Below are positions 1 through 8,147 of a stretch of 50,310 bases of DNA, in pieces (the first letter of the stretch is position 1; each line of letters opens with the position of its first letter). The notes under the pieces are model-generated. The model made no database searches. It was not told the DNA's origin and saw nothing but the letters and a program-made list of their open reading frames with translations. The DNA comes from Collinsella sp. (GTDB lineage: Bacteria > Actinomycetota > Coriobacteriia > Coriobacteriales > Coriobacteriaceae): the NCBI GenBank assembly GCA_019414265.1, contig DXMJ01000005.1, positions 1-50,310 on the forward strand, given 5' to 3'. The position numbers and the translations under genes are program-made.

Positions 1-2
1 GG

Positions 3-1256
3 TTAATCATTGAAGCGGGATTGGCGGCCGAAGGATAGGGCGGTGTCGCCGAACTTGTCTCGGACGGCATCGATCGCGACGGAGAGGTCGCGACGGTCGC
101 TCGATTGGGCTCCGCGGTCGTCGACTTCGCAGAACAGGTCGGTCTGGATGCCGCCTTGGTGGTCGAAGTCGCTCATACCGATGCCTGCTAAGCGAACATG
201 CATGCCTTCCTGCCAGATGTTGTCGAGTAGCTCGAGGGCCACGGCCACGAAGATGTTCTCATCGTCGGTCGGATGAGGCAGCCGGCGCTGTGCCGTACGC
301 CCGCTTCCATACGAATACTTGAGCTTGAGCGTTACCGTGCCACCCGTCAGTCCCTGACGGCGCAGGCGGCGTCCAACCGACTCACCCAGCAGCGCAATCG
401 CCGCTTCGATGTCCCCGCGCTCAGTCAAATCTTTCGCAAAGGTGCGTTCATTGCTGACCGACTTGACCTCGCGCCCTTCATCGAGACTCGTGACTTCGGA
501 GATTTCGAGTCCCAGCGCACGCTGGCGCATGCGTTCGCCGTTGACGCCAAAAATAGAGGCCAAGGTGGATTCCGGTGCACGTGATAGCTCGCCGAGCGTG
601 TAGATGCGCATGCGGCGCAGTCGCTCCTCGGCCGAGCGCCCGACGCCGCTCATGGCAGATACCGGCAGCGCGGCCAAAAAGCGCTGCTCGGTTCCGGGGC
701 GCACGATGGTCAGCCCAAACGGCTTATCCCGCTCGCTTGCGATCTTTGCGACCGTCTTGTTGCAGCCTACGCCAATGGAGCACGTCACTCCCAGCGCTGC
801 CACGCGGTCGCTTATACGCCGTGCAACCAGCAGCGGGTCCTCGGGCGCAAAGCGACCCGGTGTGATATCGATAAAGGCTTCGTCGATCGATACGCGCTCA
901 ACGCGCGGCGTCTCCTCGGCAAGAATCGCCATGACCTGCGCGCTCACCTCGCGGTAGCGATCAAAGTGCCCGTGCGTCCAAATGGCTTGCGGGCACAAGC
1001 GCCGTGCCTCGGCTGAGGGCATGGCGGAGTGCACGCCAAAGCGACGTGCCTCGTAAGAACAGGTGGACACAACGCCGCGGGAATCGGCGTCTCCGCCCAC
1101 GATGAGCGGCTTTCCGCGCCATTCGGGATGATCGAGCATCTCCACGCTCGCAAAAAACGCATCGAGGTCCATCAGGCCCACCGCCGGACCCGTCCAGGGA
1201 GGCGGCGTGACGCCCATGGCATCCTCATAACCGTATGTATGTTCGCGTCTTTCCAT
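3..1256 (-). CDS. dinB: DNA polymerase IV (Y-family translesion polymerase)
   Basis: Error-prone Y-family polymerase that extends past damaged template bases. The 417-residue protein has the N-terminal catalytic signature GLMDLDAFFASVE (about residues 27-39), the second acidic motif RVSIDEAFIDITP, the ITC-type SIGVGCNKTVAKIASERDKP segment, a helix-hairpin-helix region (SAMSGVGRSAEERL) and a C-terminal little-finger domain. It is full length and ends 3 bases from the window edge. The start at 1256 gives the longest product, but a putative -10 (TATACT, 1263-1268) would put the transcript start almost on that ATG. An internal ATG at 1217, preceded by GAGG, is an alternative that keeps all conserved motifs. 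No clear LexA box is visible upstream. It diverges from rpsP. Confidence 0.95.
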   Translation of the reverse strand: MERREHTYGYEDAMGVTPPPWTGPAVGLMDLDAFFASVEMLDHPEWRGKPLIVGGDADSRGVVSTCSYEARRFGVHSAMPSAEARRLCPQAIWTHGHFDRYREVSAQVMAILAEETPRVERVSIDEAFIDITPGRFAPEDPLLVARRISDRVAALGVTCSIGVGCNKTVAKIASERDKPFGLTIVRPGTEQRFLAALPVSAMSGVGRSAEERLRRMRIYTLGELSRAPESTLASIFGVNGERMRQRALGLEISEVTSLDEGREVKSVSNERTFAKDLTERGDIEAAIALLGESVGRRLRRQGLTGGTVTLKLKYSYGSGRTAQRRLPHPTDDENIFVAVALELLDNIWQEGMHVRLAGIGMSDFDHQGGIQTDLFCEVDDRGAQSSDRRDLSVAIDAVRDKFGDTALSFGRQSRFND

Positions 1257-1262
1257 GTCATG

Positions 1263-1268
1263 AGTATA
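1263..1268 (-). promoter_or_regulatory. putative dinB -10 element
   Basis: Read on the minus strand the hexamer is TATACT. It lies about 7 bases from the first ATG of dinB, so the transcript would be leaderless or would start translation at the downstream ATG (1217). No good -35 is seen at 16-18 bases upstream. Confidence 0.35.
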
Positions 1269-1300
1269 CCGCGCAGCTCATGTGGGGTGCGTGTATGTGC

Positions 1301-1328
1301 TTGCAAATCCCGAATTCTTGTCTAAGAT
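1301..1328 (+). promoter_or_regulatory. putative rpsP operon promoter P1
   Basis: TTGCAA (1301-1306) and TAAGAT (1323-1328) are separated by 16 bases, a good housekeeping-sigma arrangement, about 130 bases upstream of rpsP. A second weaker pair, TTCACC (1374-1379) and TATTAT (1396-1401), lies 16 bases apart and closer to the gene. Confidence 0.55.
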
Positions 1329-1457
1329 ATGGATTTGCCCTCGACTACACCGAAGAAGTTGGTCTCACGGACTTCACCTGCCCGCGTCGATGGCGTATTA
1401 TGTTCAACTGTTTGTTTGTAGTTGCAGCCTAAAGCTGCTTGGTTGGAGGAGTTTCCT

Positions 1458-1799
1458 TTGGCAGTCAAGATTCGCCTTGCTCGTCACGGCGCTAAGAAGC
1501 GTCCGTACTACCGTGTCGTCGTCGCCGATTCCCGCGCCCCGCGTGACGGTCGTATCATCGAGGAGGTTGGCCGCTACAACCCGATGACCGCCCCCAAGAC
1601 CATCAACCTCGACCTCGAGAAGATCGCCGACTGGCAGTCCAAGGGCGCTCAGCTCACCGATGCCGTCGCCGCTCTGGTCAAGGCCGCCAACGAGGGCGAG
1701 AAGACCGAGACCGTCGTCAAGAAGTCCAAGAAGCAGCTCGCCAAAGAGGCCGAGGCCGCTAAGGCTGCCGCTGAGGCCGCTGAGGGCGCCGAGGAGTAA
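1458..1799 (+). CDS. rpsP: 30S ribosomal protein S16
   Basis: Small-subunit ribosomal protein S16, a 16S rRNA 5'-domain assembly protein. The 113-residue product begins MAVKIRLARHGAKKRPYYR, the invariant S16 N-terminus. The TTG at 1458 is chosen because it gives exactly this N-terminus and has GGAGGAG six bases upstream (1445-1451); an upstream in-frame TTG at 1422 would add 12 unconserved residues. The C-terminus is an Ala/Glu/Lys-rich tail (about residues 75-113), longer than in E. coli S16 (82 residues), as is usual in Actinobacteria. It is the first gene of the rpsP-khpA-rimM-trmD-lepB cluster. Confidence 0.97.
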   Translation: MAVKIRLARHGAKKRPYYRVVVADSRAPRDGRIIEEVGRYNPMTAPKTINLDLEKIADWQSKGAQLTDAVAALVKAANEGEKTETVVKKSKKQLAKEAEAAKAAAEAAEGAEE

Positions 1800-1802
1800 A
1801 TC

Positions 1803-2087
1803 GTGCCTGAGGTTGACGCTGCACAGCTCGAGGGTGAGGCAATGCTCTCAGATCGCATCGCCGATCTCGTCGAATATCTCGTTGTTCAGATCGTCGACGA
1901 CCCGGATTCCGTGAGCCTTGAGGTCATCGATGGTGACGACACCTCTACGATCGAGGTTTCTGTCGCCGAGGATGACGTCGCTAAGGTCATCGGCCGTCGT
2001 GGCCGTACCATCAAGGCCATTCGCACGCTCGCCCGTGCACTGGCCGCTCGCCTCGACACTGCAGTCGAGGTAGAGGTTCTGGGCTAG
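1803..2087 (+). CDS. khpA: KH-domain RNA-binding protein KhpA (YlqC family)
   Basis: Small KH-domain RNA-binding protein of the KhpA/YlqC family, which in Firmicutes pairs with KhpB and influences cell division and RNA metabolism. The KH GxxG loop is seen as VIGRRGRTIKAIR (about residues 62-74). The GTG at 1803 has GAGGAG six bases upstream and follows rpsP by 3 bases, giving 94 residues. An ATG at 1842, with GGTGAGG upstream, would give 81 residues, nearer the family's usual 75-80; the choice is open. The position between rpsP and rimM is the classic one for this family. Confidence 0.9.
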   Translation: MPEVDAAQLEGEAMLSDRIADLVEYLVVQIVDDPDSVSLEVIDGDDTSTIEVSVAEDDVAKVIGRRGRTIKAIRTLARALAARLDTAVEVEVLG

Positions 2088-2091
2088 GACC

Positions 2092-2613
2092 TTGAGGTCC
2101 CAGTACAAAAACATCGCCCGTGTGGTCAAGCCGCACGGAAGGAAGGGGGAGGTCCTCGCGCAGCCGCTGCGGGGGCTTCCTTCTGTATTGACGCCGGGTA
2201 TGCGCGTCGCCCTGACGCCGCCGGCGCTCAAGCGCGACCGCTTTTGCACGGTCGTGTCCGTCACCGATACGGGCGATGGCGATCTGGTCTCGTTTGAGGG
2301 CATTGACGACTTGACGGCCGCCGAGGGCATCACGGGATGCTATGTGCTGGCAAATCGTGACGACTTTGAGCTCGATTCGCTCGACGCCGCCTATACCGAC
2401 CTGATGGGTCGCGAGGTGGTCGACGAGCGCTTCGGTTCGCTCGGCACGATCGTCGAGATCATGTCGACGCCCGCTAACGATGTTTGGGTTGTCGAGGGTG
2501 ATCGGTACGGCGAGGTGCTGATTCCCGTGATCGAGCAGGTTGTGCTCGATCTTCCCGATCAGGGGACAATTTCCGTCCGCGTTATGGACGGTTTGATCGA
2601 TATGGACAAGTAG
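2092..2613 (+). CDS. rimM: 16S rRNA processing factor RimM
   Basis: 30S maturation factor that binds S19 and assists 16S rRNA 3'-domain folding. The 173-residue protein opens with the RimM N-terminal beta-barrel (IARVVKPHGRKGEV, about residues 8-21) and ends in a PRC-barrel domain (YTDLMGREVVDERFGSLGTIVEI, then DVWVVEGDRYGEVLIPVIEQVV). The TTG start at 2092 is needed to include the conserved N-terminal strand; its ribosome binding site is weak, so coupling to khpA, which stops 4 bases earlier, is likely. trmD follows after 10 bases. Confidence 0.94.
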   Translation: MRSQYKNIARVVKPHGRKGEVLAQPLRGLPSVLTPGMRVALTPPALKRDRFCTVVSVTDTGDGDLVSFEGIDDLTAAEGITGCYVLANRDDFELDSLDAAYTDLMGREVVDERFGSLGTIVEIMSTPANDVWVVEGDRYGEVLIPVIEQVVLDLPDQGTISVRVMDGLIDMDK

Positions 2614-2623
2614 GGAGGAAAAC

Positions 2624-3382
2624 ATGCTGATCGAGACCCTTTCGGTCTTTCCCGAGATGTTTGAGCCCGTCATGTCCACATCGATCTTGGGTCGCGCCCG
2701 CAAGGCCGGCCTTTTTGATTTTAAGGCCTATAACCTGCGTGACTGGACGCACGACCGCCATCGTACCGTTGATGACGAGCCGTATGGCGGCGGGCAGGGC
2801 ATGCTCATGAAGGTCGAGCCCATCGCCGAGGCCATCGAGGCTATTAGCTCCGAGGGTCCCAAGCCCACCGTGGTGTTCTTTACGCCCTGCGGCGAACCCT
2901 TTACGCAGCATGTGGCCGAGCGCTTGCTCAAAAGCGAGCGTCTGCTGTTTGTCTGCAGCCGCTACGAGGGCGTCGACGAGCGCGCGTATGCGTATGCCGA
3001 CGAGCGCCTGTCGATCGGCGACTACGTGCTCACGGGCGGCGAGCTTCCCGCTATGGTCGTTGCCGATGCCGTCGTGCGCTTGATTCCCGGCGCCCTTGGC
3101 GACGAGATGAGCAACGTCGATGAGTCGTTCTCGACTACCGAGGACGGTGGCCTGCTCGAGTACGCGCAGTACACCCGCCCCGCCGAGTTCAACGGCGAGG
3201 GCGTGCCGCCGGTACTCGTGAGTGGCGATCACGCCAAAGTTGACGCTTGGCGCCGCAAGAATGCCATCGAGCGCACCTGCCGCTGGCGTCCCGACCTGAT
3301 CGAGACGGCGCGGCTTACGCCCGAGGAGCGCGCATACGCGCAGGACATCCTGGACGCATCGTATTCGCAGAGCGAGGAGTGA
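2624..3382 (+). CDS. trmD: tRNA (guanine-37-N1)-methyltransferase TrmD
   Basis: SPOUT-class enzyme that makes m1G37 in tRNAs with G36 and so prevents +1 frameshifting. The 252-residue protein starts MLIETLSVFPEMFEPV and has the trefoil-knot SAM site (LLFVCSRYEGVDERA and SIGDYVLTGGELPAM), followed by the GALGDEMSNVDESFS linker and the helical C-terminal domain that reads tRNA. A strong Shine-Dalgarno (AGGGAGGA) precedes the ATG. lepB starts 2 bases after its stop, so the genes are co-transcribed. Confidence 0.97.
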   Translation: MLIETLSVFPEMFEPVMSTSILGRARKAGLFDFKAYNLRDWTHDRHRTVDDEPYGGGQGMLMKVEPIAEAIEAISSEGPKPTVVFFTPCGEPFTQHVAERLLKSERLLFVCSRYEGVDERAYAYADERLSIGDYVLTGGELPAMVVADAVVRLIPGALGDEMSNVDESFSTTEDGGLLEYAQYTRPAEFNGEGVPPVLVSGDHAKVDAWRRKNAIERTCRWRPDLIETARLTPEERAYAQDILDASYSQSEE

Positions 3383-3384
3383 GA

Positions 3385-3948
3385 ATGGTTCCATCGCAGC
3401 ATTCCGTGCTAAAGGGTGCGTTTGAGTGGATCGCGGTCGTCGCGATCGCACTGGTCGCCACCTTCCTGATTCGCTCGTTTGTGGTCGAACCCTTTGTGGT
3501 GCCCACCGGCTCCATGGAGTCCACGATCGAGATCGGCGACCAGATCCTGGCGCAAAAGGTGAGCCTTGAGCTCGGCCAGCCCGTCAGCCAAGGCGATATC
3601 GTGGTGTTCCACAACCCCGATGGCACCTCCGAGCACGATGTTCTCGTCAAGCGTGTTATTGCCACGGCCGGCCAGACGGTCGACCTTCAGGACGGCAAGG
3701 TGGTCGTTGACGGTCAAGCGCTCGACGAGGGCTATACGACCGGCATGAGCTGGCCGCTTTCGGTCCAAGCTCCCGGCGCTCAGGTAAGCTATCCCTACAC
3801 CGTTCCCGACGGGTGCGTGTGGGTGATGGGCGACAACCGCGAAAACTCTGCCGACTCGCGCTACTTTGGCCCCGTCGATCGCTCTGATTTGATCGCCGTG
3901 GCGCTTGTGCGCTACTGGCCGCTCAACCGCATCGGCACTATCGACTAA
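3385..3948 (+). CDS. lepB: signal peptidase I
   Basis: Membrane serine protease that removes signal peptides from exported proteins (family S26). The 187-residue protein has one N-terminal membrane segment (WIAVVAIALVATFLIRSFVV, about residues 12-31), the catalytic serine in PTGSMEST, the catalytic lysine in LVKRVIATAGQTV and the box E motif MGDNRENSADSRYFGPV. The ATG at 3385 follows GAGGAG by 6 bases; the longer open frame from 3247 only overlaps trmD and adds no family sequence. Placement next to trmD and rplS/rnhB genes is common in Gram-positive bacteria, although here rplS-rnhB lie about 7 kb away. Confidence 0.95.
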   Translation: MVPSQHSVLKGAFEWIAVVAIALVATFLIRSFVVEPFVVPTGSMESTIEIGDQILAQKVSLELGQPVSQGDIVVFHNPDGTSEHDVLVKRVIATAGQTVDLQDGKVVVDGQALDEGYTTGMSWPLSVQAPGAQVSYPYTVPDGCVWVMGDNRENSADSRYFGPVDRSDLIAVALVRYWPLNRIGTID

Positions 3949-3952
3949 AAAC

Positions 3953-3961
3953 CGCTATAGT
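3953..3961 (+). promoter_or_regulatory. putative glyQS -10 element
   Basis: CGC-TATAGT lies 47 bases upstream of glyQ in the short lepB-glyQ gap. The same hexamer in similar context occurs ahead of rpsT and rpmB. No convincing -35 is visible, and no T-box leader is present. Confidence 0.35.
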
Positions 3962-4007
3962 ACAGTACCTAACCGTGTAATCGTTTCGACGAGGGGATAT
4001 TAGAGGC

Positions 4008-4919
4008 ATGAACGCTTCATCGCTTTCCTTCCAAGACATCATCCTGCGCCTCCAGCAGTACTGGGGCGAGCAGGGCTGCGTCATTATGCAGCCCTATGAC
4101 TCCGAGGTCGGTGCCGGTACCTTCCACACCGCGACCACGCTGCGCTCGCTCGGCCCCGCCGAGTGGCGCACCTGCTACGCTCAGCCTTGCCGCCGTCCTG
4201 CCGACGGCCGCTACGGCGAGAATCCCAACCGCATGCAGCACTACTATCAGTTCCAGGTGCTCATCAAGCCGTCGCCGGTCAACGCCCAGGAGCTTTACCT
4301 GGGGTCTCTTGCTGCTATCGGTCTGGACCCCAACGACCATGACGTCCGTTTTGTAGAGGACGACTGGGAGAGCCCGACGCTGGGCGCCTGGGGCCTTGGC
4401 TGGGAGGTCTGGCTCAACGGCATGGAGGTCACGCAGTTTACGTACTTCCAGCAGGTGGGCGGCATCGAGGTCGACCCTGTGCCCGTCGAGATCACCTATG
4501 GCCTGGAGCGCATCGCCATGTACGCCCAGGGCGTCAACTCCGTCTACGACCTGGTTTGGAGCTATCTGCCCGATGGCACGCCGATGACCTATGGCGACGT
4601 GTTCCTGGAGAACGAGCGCGAGTTTAGCGCTTACAACTTTGAGGTCGCTAACGTCGAGATGATGCGTCAGAAGTTTGACGACTACGAGGCCGAGTGCCAC
4701 TCCTGCCTTGAGCGCAAGCTGCCGCTGCCCGCTTACGACTGCGTCATGAAGTGCAGCCATGCCTTCAACCTGCTCGATGCTCGCGGTGCGCTGTCCGCGG
4801 TCGAGCGTGCTAACTACATCCTGCGCGTCCGCGCCGTCGCCAAGGCGTGCTGCGAGGCCTATATGGCCGAGGTCGCCGGAGTCAACGAGAATGCCGACCA
4901 GGAAGGCGAGGTGGCGTAA
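4008..4919 (+). CDS. glyQ: glycyl-tRNA synthetase alpha subunit
   Basis: Catalytic class II subunit of the bacterial alpha2-beta2 glycyl-tRNA synthetase, which charges tRNA-Gly. The 303-residue length is normal for GlyQ. It begins with LSFQDIILRLQQYWGEQGC and has the conserved QPYDSEVGAGTFHTAT segment, the motif RRPADGRYGENPNRMQHYYQ and the motif 3 region GLERIAMYAQG. An AGAGGC site precedes the ATG. glyS starts 3 bases after the stop, consistent with equimolar synthesis. Confidence 0.97.
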   Translation: MNASSLSFQDIILRLQQYWGEQGCVIMQPYDSEVGAGTFHTATTLRSLGPAEWRTCYAQPCRRPADGRYGENPNRMQHYYQFQVLIKPSPVNAQELYLGSLAAIGLDPNDHDVRFVEDDWESPTLGAWGLGWEVWLNGMEVTQFTYFQQVGGIEVDPVPVEITYGLERIAMYAQGVNSVYDLVWSYLPDGTPMTYGDVFLENEREFSAYNFEVANVEMMRQKFDDYEAECHSCLERKLPLPAYDCVMKCSHAFNLLDARGALSAVERANYILRVRAVAKACCEAYMAEVAGVNENADQEGEVA

Positions 4920-4922
4920 GCC

Positions 4923-7019
4923 ATGGCAGACGCTAAGGATTTCCTGTTTGAGATCGGTACGGAGGAAATGCCCTCTGCACCGCTGAACAATGCCGTCAAG
5001 CAGCTTGGCACCATGATCGCCAAGGGTCTCGACGAGGCCGGCCTGGCCCACGGCGAGGTCCGCGTGATCTCGAGCCCGCGTCGCCTGGCTGCGCTCGTGG
5101 CCGACGTCGCCACCGCGACCGATGAGGTTCACGAGGTCAAGCGCGGTCCCGCGGCCAACATCGCCTTCGATGCCGACGGTAACGCCACCAAGGCCGCCCA
5201 GGGCTTCGCCCGCAAGTGCGGTGTGGCTGCCGAGGATCTGGTCCGTCGCGAGGACACCGACGGCCGTGAGTACGTATTTGCCGAGAAGAACATTCCTTCC
5301 GCCCCGGCCACCCCGATTCTGACGGCCCTGTGCGAGAAGACCATCGCCGGCCTGCAGTGGCCCAACTACCGCTCTCAGCGCTGGGGCCACGAGCACGCCA
5401 CGTTCGTGCGTCCGGTCCGCTGGATCTGCTGCCTTTTGGGCGGGGATGTCGTGCCCGTGTCCTTTGCCGATGTGACGAGTGGCAACACCACGCGCGGCCA
5501 CCGCGTGCTTGGTCCCGGTGACCATGTGGTCGCCAGCCCCGCTGTTTACGAGCAGGTGCTCGAGGACGCCGGCGTGCTTTCTGCCGAGCGCCGTCGTGAG
5601 GCCATCCTTGCCGGTATCGCCGAGGTCGAGGCTGCGCGCCCCGGCTGCCACGTCGATACGCCCAAGAAGGTCTTTGAGGAGGTCATCAACCTCTGCGAGT
5701 GGCCGACGGTGCTCGTCGGTACCTTCGATGAGGAGTTCCTCAAGGTGCCGCACGAGATCATCTGCGAGTCTATGCTCACCAACCAGCGCTACTTCCCGAT
5801 CTATGACGGCGAGGGCAAGCTGACGCGTGAGTTCGTGGTCGTCTCCAACAGTAAGCCCGAGAATGCCGAGCGCGTGATCGACGGCAACGAGCGTGTCGTG
5901 CGCGCCCGCCTGGACGACGCCAAGTTCTTCTACGAGGAGGATCTGAAGATCTCCCTCGACGAGTTCCGCGAGCGTCTGGCCAAGGTCGCCTTCCAGGAGA
6001 AGCTCGGCAGTGTGCTCGCCAAGTCCGAGCGTATTGAGCAGCTTGCGCTCGCTATTGCCCGTGAGGCTCACCTGGGTGCCCACCTGGCCGCCGATGCCGG
6101 CCGCGCCGCTCACCTGTGCAAGGCCGACCTGGTGTCCAACGCTGTTGTCGAGTTCACGAGCCAGCAGGGTGTGATGGGCGGTTACTACGCCAGCGCGATG
6201 GGGGAGAACGACGAGGTCGCTCACGCTATTCGCGATCACTATCGTCCCCGCTTTGCCGGCGACGAGCTACCCGAGGGCACCGCTGGCTGCATCGTGGCTT
6301 GCGCCGACAAGCTCGATACCATTGCCGGCATCTTTGCCATCGGCGAGCCCCCGACCGGCTCTTCCGACCCGTACGCGCTGCGTCGTGCCGCCATCGGCAT
6401 CATCAACATCCTGCGCGATCGCCTGCCGATCGACCCCACGTCGCTCATCGACTTTGCGCTCGAGCTCTATAGCGAGCAGGGCATTGAGTTCGACGCCGCC
6501 GAGGTCGCCCAGCAGGTTCGCGACTTCTTCCACGGCCGTTTGGTGAGCATGGCCCGCGACGAGAAGATCCCGGCCGACACCGTTGCCGCCGTTTCCGCGG
6601 TGCACATCATTGCCCCGTCGGTCTTCTTCGCCCGCTGCGCCGCCCTCGATGAGGCCCGCAAGAACGACGCCGAGACCTTCGACAACCTTGCAACCGCCTA
6701 CGCCCGCGCGGCGCACATCTCCAAGCCCGAGCTGGGCGCGGAGTACGATCGCGCCCTGATGGGCGAGGTCGAGCTTGCGCTTGCCGACGCCTCCGAGGCC
6801 GCTCAGACCGCCGTCGATGCCGCTCTCGCCGCTGAGGATTATCCTTCCGCGTTTGCCGCCCTCGCCGCCCTGCGCGCGCCCATCGACCGTTTCTTCGACG
6901 AGGTTATGGTCATGGACAAGGACGAGCAGCTCCGCGATAATCGCCTTAAGCTGCTTAACCGCTTCGAGGCCGTTTTCTCCGGCATCGCCAACATCGGTGA
7001 GCTTGCCCGCAAAAAGTAA
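4923..7019 (+). CDS. glyS: glycyl-tRNA synthetase beta subunit
   Basis: tRNA-binding beta subunit of the alpha2-beta2 glycyl-tRNA synthetase. The 698-residue protein begins with the family hallmark DFLFEIGTEEMPSAPL, contains the HD-like domain region (LAADAGRAAHLCKADLVSNAVVEF, then SSDPYALRRAAIGI) and ends in the anticodon-binding DALR-like domain (RAPIDRFFDEVMVMDKDE, LRDNRLKLLNRF). It follows glyQ with a 3-base gap. A long open frame on the opposite strand is a codon-bias shadow. Confidence 0.97.
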   Translation: MADAKDFLFEIGTEEMPSAPLNNAVKQLGTMIAKGLDEAGLAHGEVRVISSPRRLAALVADVATATDEVHEVKRGPAANIAFDADGNATKAAQGFARKCGVAAEDLVRREDTDGREYVFAEKNIPSAPATPILTALCEKTIAGLQWPNYRSQRWGHEHATFVRPVRWICCLLGGDVVPVSFADVTSGNTTRGHRVLGPGDHVVASPAVYEQVLEDAGVLSAERRREAILAGIAEVEAARPGCHVDTPKKVFEEVINLCEWPTVLVGTFDEEFLKVPHEIICESMLTNQRYFPIYDGEGKLTREFVVVSNSKPENAERVIDGNERVVRARLDDAKFFYEEDLKISLDEFRERLAKVAFQEKLGSVLAKSERIEQLALAIAREAHLGAHLAADAGRAAHLCKADLVSNAVVEFTSQQGVMGGYYASAMGENDEVAHAIRDHYRPRFAGDELPEGTAGCIVACADKLDTIAGIFAIGEPPTGSSDPYALRRAAIGIINILRDRLPIDPTSLIDFALELYSEQGIEFDAAEVAQQVRDFFHGRLVSMARDEKIPADTVAAVSAVHIIAPSVFFARCAALDEARKNDAETFDNLATAYARAAHISKPELGAEYDRALMGEVELALADASEAAQTAVDAALAAEDYPSAFAALAALRAPIDRFFDEVMVMDKDEQLRDNRLKLLNRFEAVFSGIANIGELARKK

Positions 7020-7053
7020 GCTAGCCTGCGCATAAGCGCAAAAGGAGCCCCGC

Positions 7054-7929
7054 ATGGATTGCCCGGTCACCGCTCGTCCCACCGTTATCGTTATCTCCGA
7101 CTCGCTTGGAGATACCGCTTGTGAGGTGGTGCTTGCGGCGTCCGGGCAATTTGATGAAGGAGCTTTTCATCTCTTGCGCCTGCCCAAGGTGAACTCGGTG
7201 GAGCAGGTAAAGTCGTTTGTGGGTCCGCGCGTCGATGCGGATCATCGCGATATTGCCGTGTTCCACACTATCGTCGACCCAGCGCTTCGCGCCCGCGTGC
7301 TCGATTATCTGGGCATGCTGCACATTCGCTCGGTCGACCTGATCGGCCCGACGCTTGCCGTGCTGTCGTCGCTTATTGGCGTGCCTCCCAAGGGCGTTGC
7401 GGGTGTGATTCACAAGACCGATGACCGCTATTTCCATCGCATCGAGGCCATGGAGTATTTCGTTGAGCACGATGATGGGCGCGGCTGCGACGACCTTTCG
7501 GGGGCAGATATCGTGCTGCTGGGTGTATCCCGCACGTCCAAGACGCCGCTGTCGATGTATTTGGCCTATCAGGGCTACAAGGTCGCCAACGTTCCGTTGG
7601 CCCAGGGCATAGAGCCGCCCAAGTCGATTTACGAGGTCGATCCGATGCGGTTGTTCGGTCTGATTTCGACCGTCGATGTGATTGCCGAGATTCGCGATAG
7701 CCGCCTGGGCGACGACTATGCCCGCGCCGTCGCCGGCTCCTATGCCGAGCCCGAGAGCGTGCGCGGCGAGCTCGAGGAGGCTCGTGCCCTCATGAAGCGT
7801 CTGGGCTGCTTTGTGGTGCGTACCGATGGCAAAGCGATTGAGGAGAGCGCCTCCGAGATCATAAGTCACTTGGAGGAAATCCAAGAAGCCCGTGCCCGCC
7901 GCGCCGCCCGCCGAGCCCAGCAAAAGTAG
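7054..7929 (+). CDS. ppsR: pyruvate,phosphate dikinase regulatory protein (kinase/pyrophosphorylase)
   Basis: DUF299-family bifunctional regulator that inactivates PPDK by ADP-dependent phosphorylation of an active-site threonine and reactivates it by Pi-dependent dephosphorylation. The 291-residue protein begins VIVISDSLGDTACEVV, has a P-loop-like GVSRTSKTPLSMYLA (about residues 154-168) and the following NVPLAQGIEPPK. The target gene ppdK follows 340 bases downstream on the same strand, which supports PPDK rather than PEP synthase as its substrate. Ribosome binding site AAAAGGAG. Its stop codon lies in the first bases of an intergenic palindromic element (7926-8030). Confidence 0.93.
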   Translation: MDCPVTARPTVIVISDSLGDTACEVVLAASGQFDEGAFHLLRLPKVNSVEQVKSFVGPRVDADHRDIAVFHTIVDPALRARVLDYLGMLHIRSVDLIGPTLAVLSSLIGVPPKGVAGVIHKTDDRYFHRIEAMEYFVEHDDGRGCDDLSGADIVLLGVSRTSKTPLSMYLAYQGYKVANVPLAQGIEPPKSIYEVDPMRLFGLISTVDVIAEIRDSRLGDDYARAVAGSYAEPESVRGELEEARALMKRLGCFVVRTDGKAIEESASEIISHLEEIQEARARRAARRAQQK

Positions 7930-8030
7930 CTAATTTGGGACGGGGTTTTAGCTACCCCGGCTGAGGTCGCGATCTTTTTGGTCGATTGCCTGCGGGGGCA
8001 GCTAAAAAAGCCCCGTCCCAAATCAGCTAC
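7926..8030. repeat. imperfect long inverted repeat, REP/MITE-like element
   Basis: The left arm (7926-7960) reads GTAGCTAATTTGGGACGGGG followed by TTTTAGCTACCCCGG. The right arm (7994-8030) is its near reverse complement with small indels. Each arm is itself bounded by short inverted ends (GTAGCT ... AGCTAC). About 33 bases separate the arms. The transcript would fold strongly and could act as a terminator for ppsR. The core TTTGGGACGGGG resembles the core of the perfect palindrome at 31977-32038. No transposase gene is inside the window. Confidence 0.75.
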
Positions 8031-8034
8031 TTAT

Positions 8035-8147
8035 GGTAAAGCGATTTAGCAAAAAACTTGTATTTGACCTGCAAGTTTGTTGCATTGGTATCTTCATAAG
8101 GTGACCACCTTTACCTACCGTTTACCGCCACATTTACCACGTTTACC
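8035..8147 (+). promoter_or_regulatory. ppdK control region with operator-like repeats
   Basis: A candidate promoter has TTGACC (8064-8069) and TGGTAT (8086-8091), 16 bases apart. Between them is an inverted repeat TGCAA-GTTTG-TTGCA (8070-8084). AACTTG (8055-8060) pairs with CAAGTT (8072-8077). A perfect palindrome AAGGTG-AC-CACCTT spans 8098-8111. TTTACC occurs four times in direct orientation at 8110, 8121, 8133 and 8142, and once inverted (GGTAAA) at 8035-8040. The density suggests protein binding near or just after the transcript start; the regulator is unknown. The rest of the gap to ppdK (8148-8255) shows nothing clear. Confidence 0.5.

Noticed and set aside
1217..1330. LexA/SOS box for dinB
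   Set aside because: A GAAC-like half occurs only inside the coding start, and no full palindrome of the Gram-positive or E. coli type is present.
3247..3384. Longer start for signal peptidase I
   Set aside because: The added 46 residues overlap trmD, are not family-like, and ATG 3385 has a good Shine-Dalgarno.
3949..4007. T-box or glycine riboswitch upstream of glyQ
   Set aside because: Only 59 bases separate lepB and glyQ, too short for a T-box, and no conserved AGGGTGGNACCGCG is found. The same absence applies to proS.
4017..6239. 740-codon open frame on the minus strand opposite glyQ-glyS
   Set aside because: Low-complexity composition and no ribosome binding site or domain; shadow of the synthetase genes.
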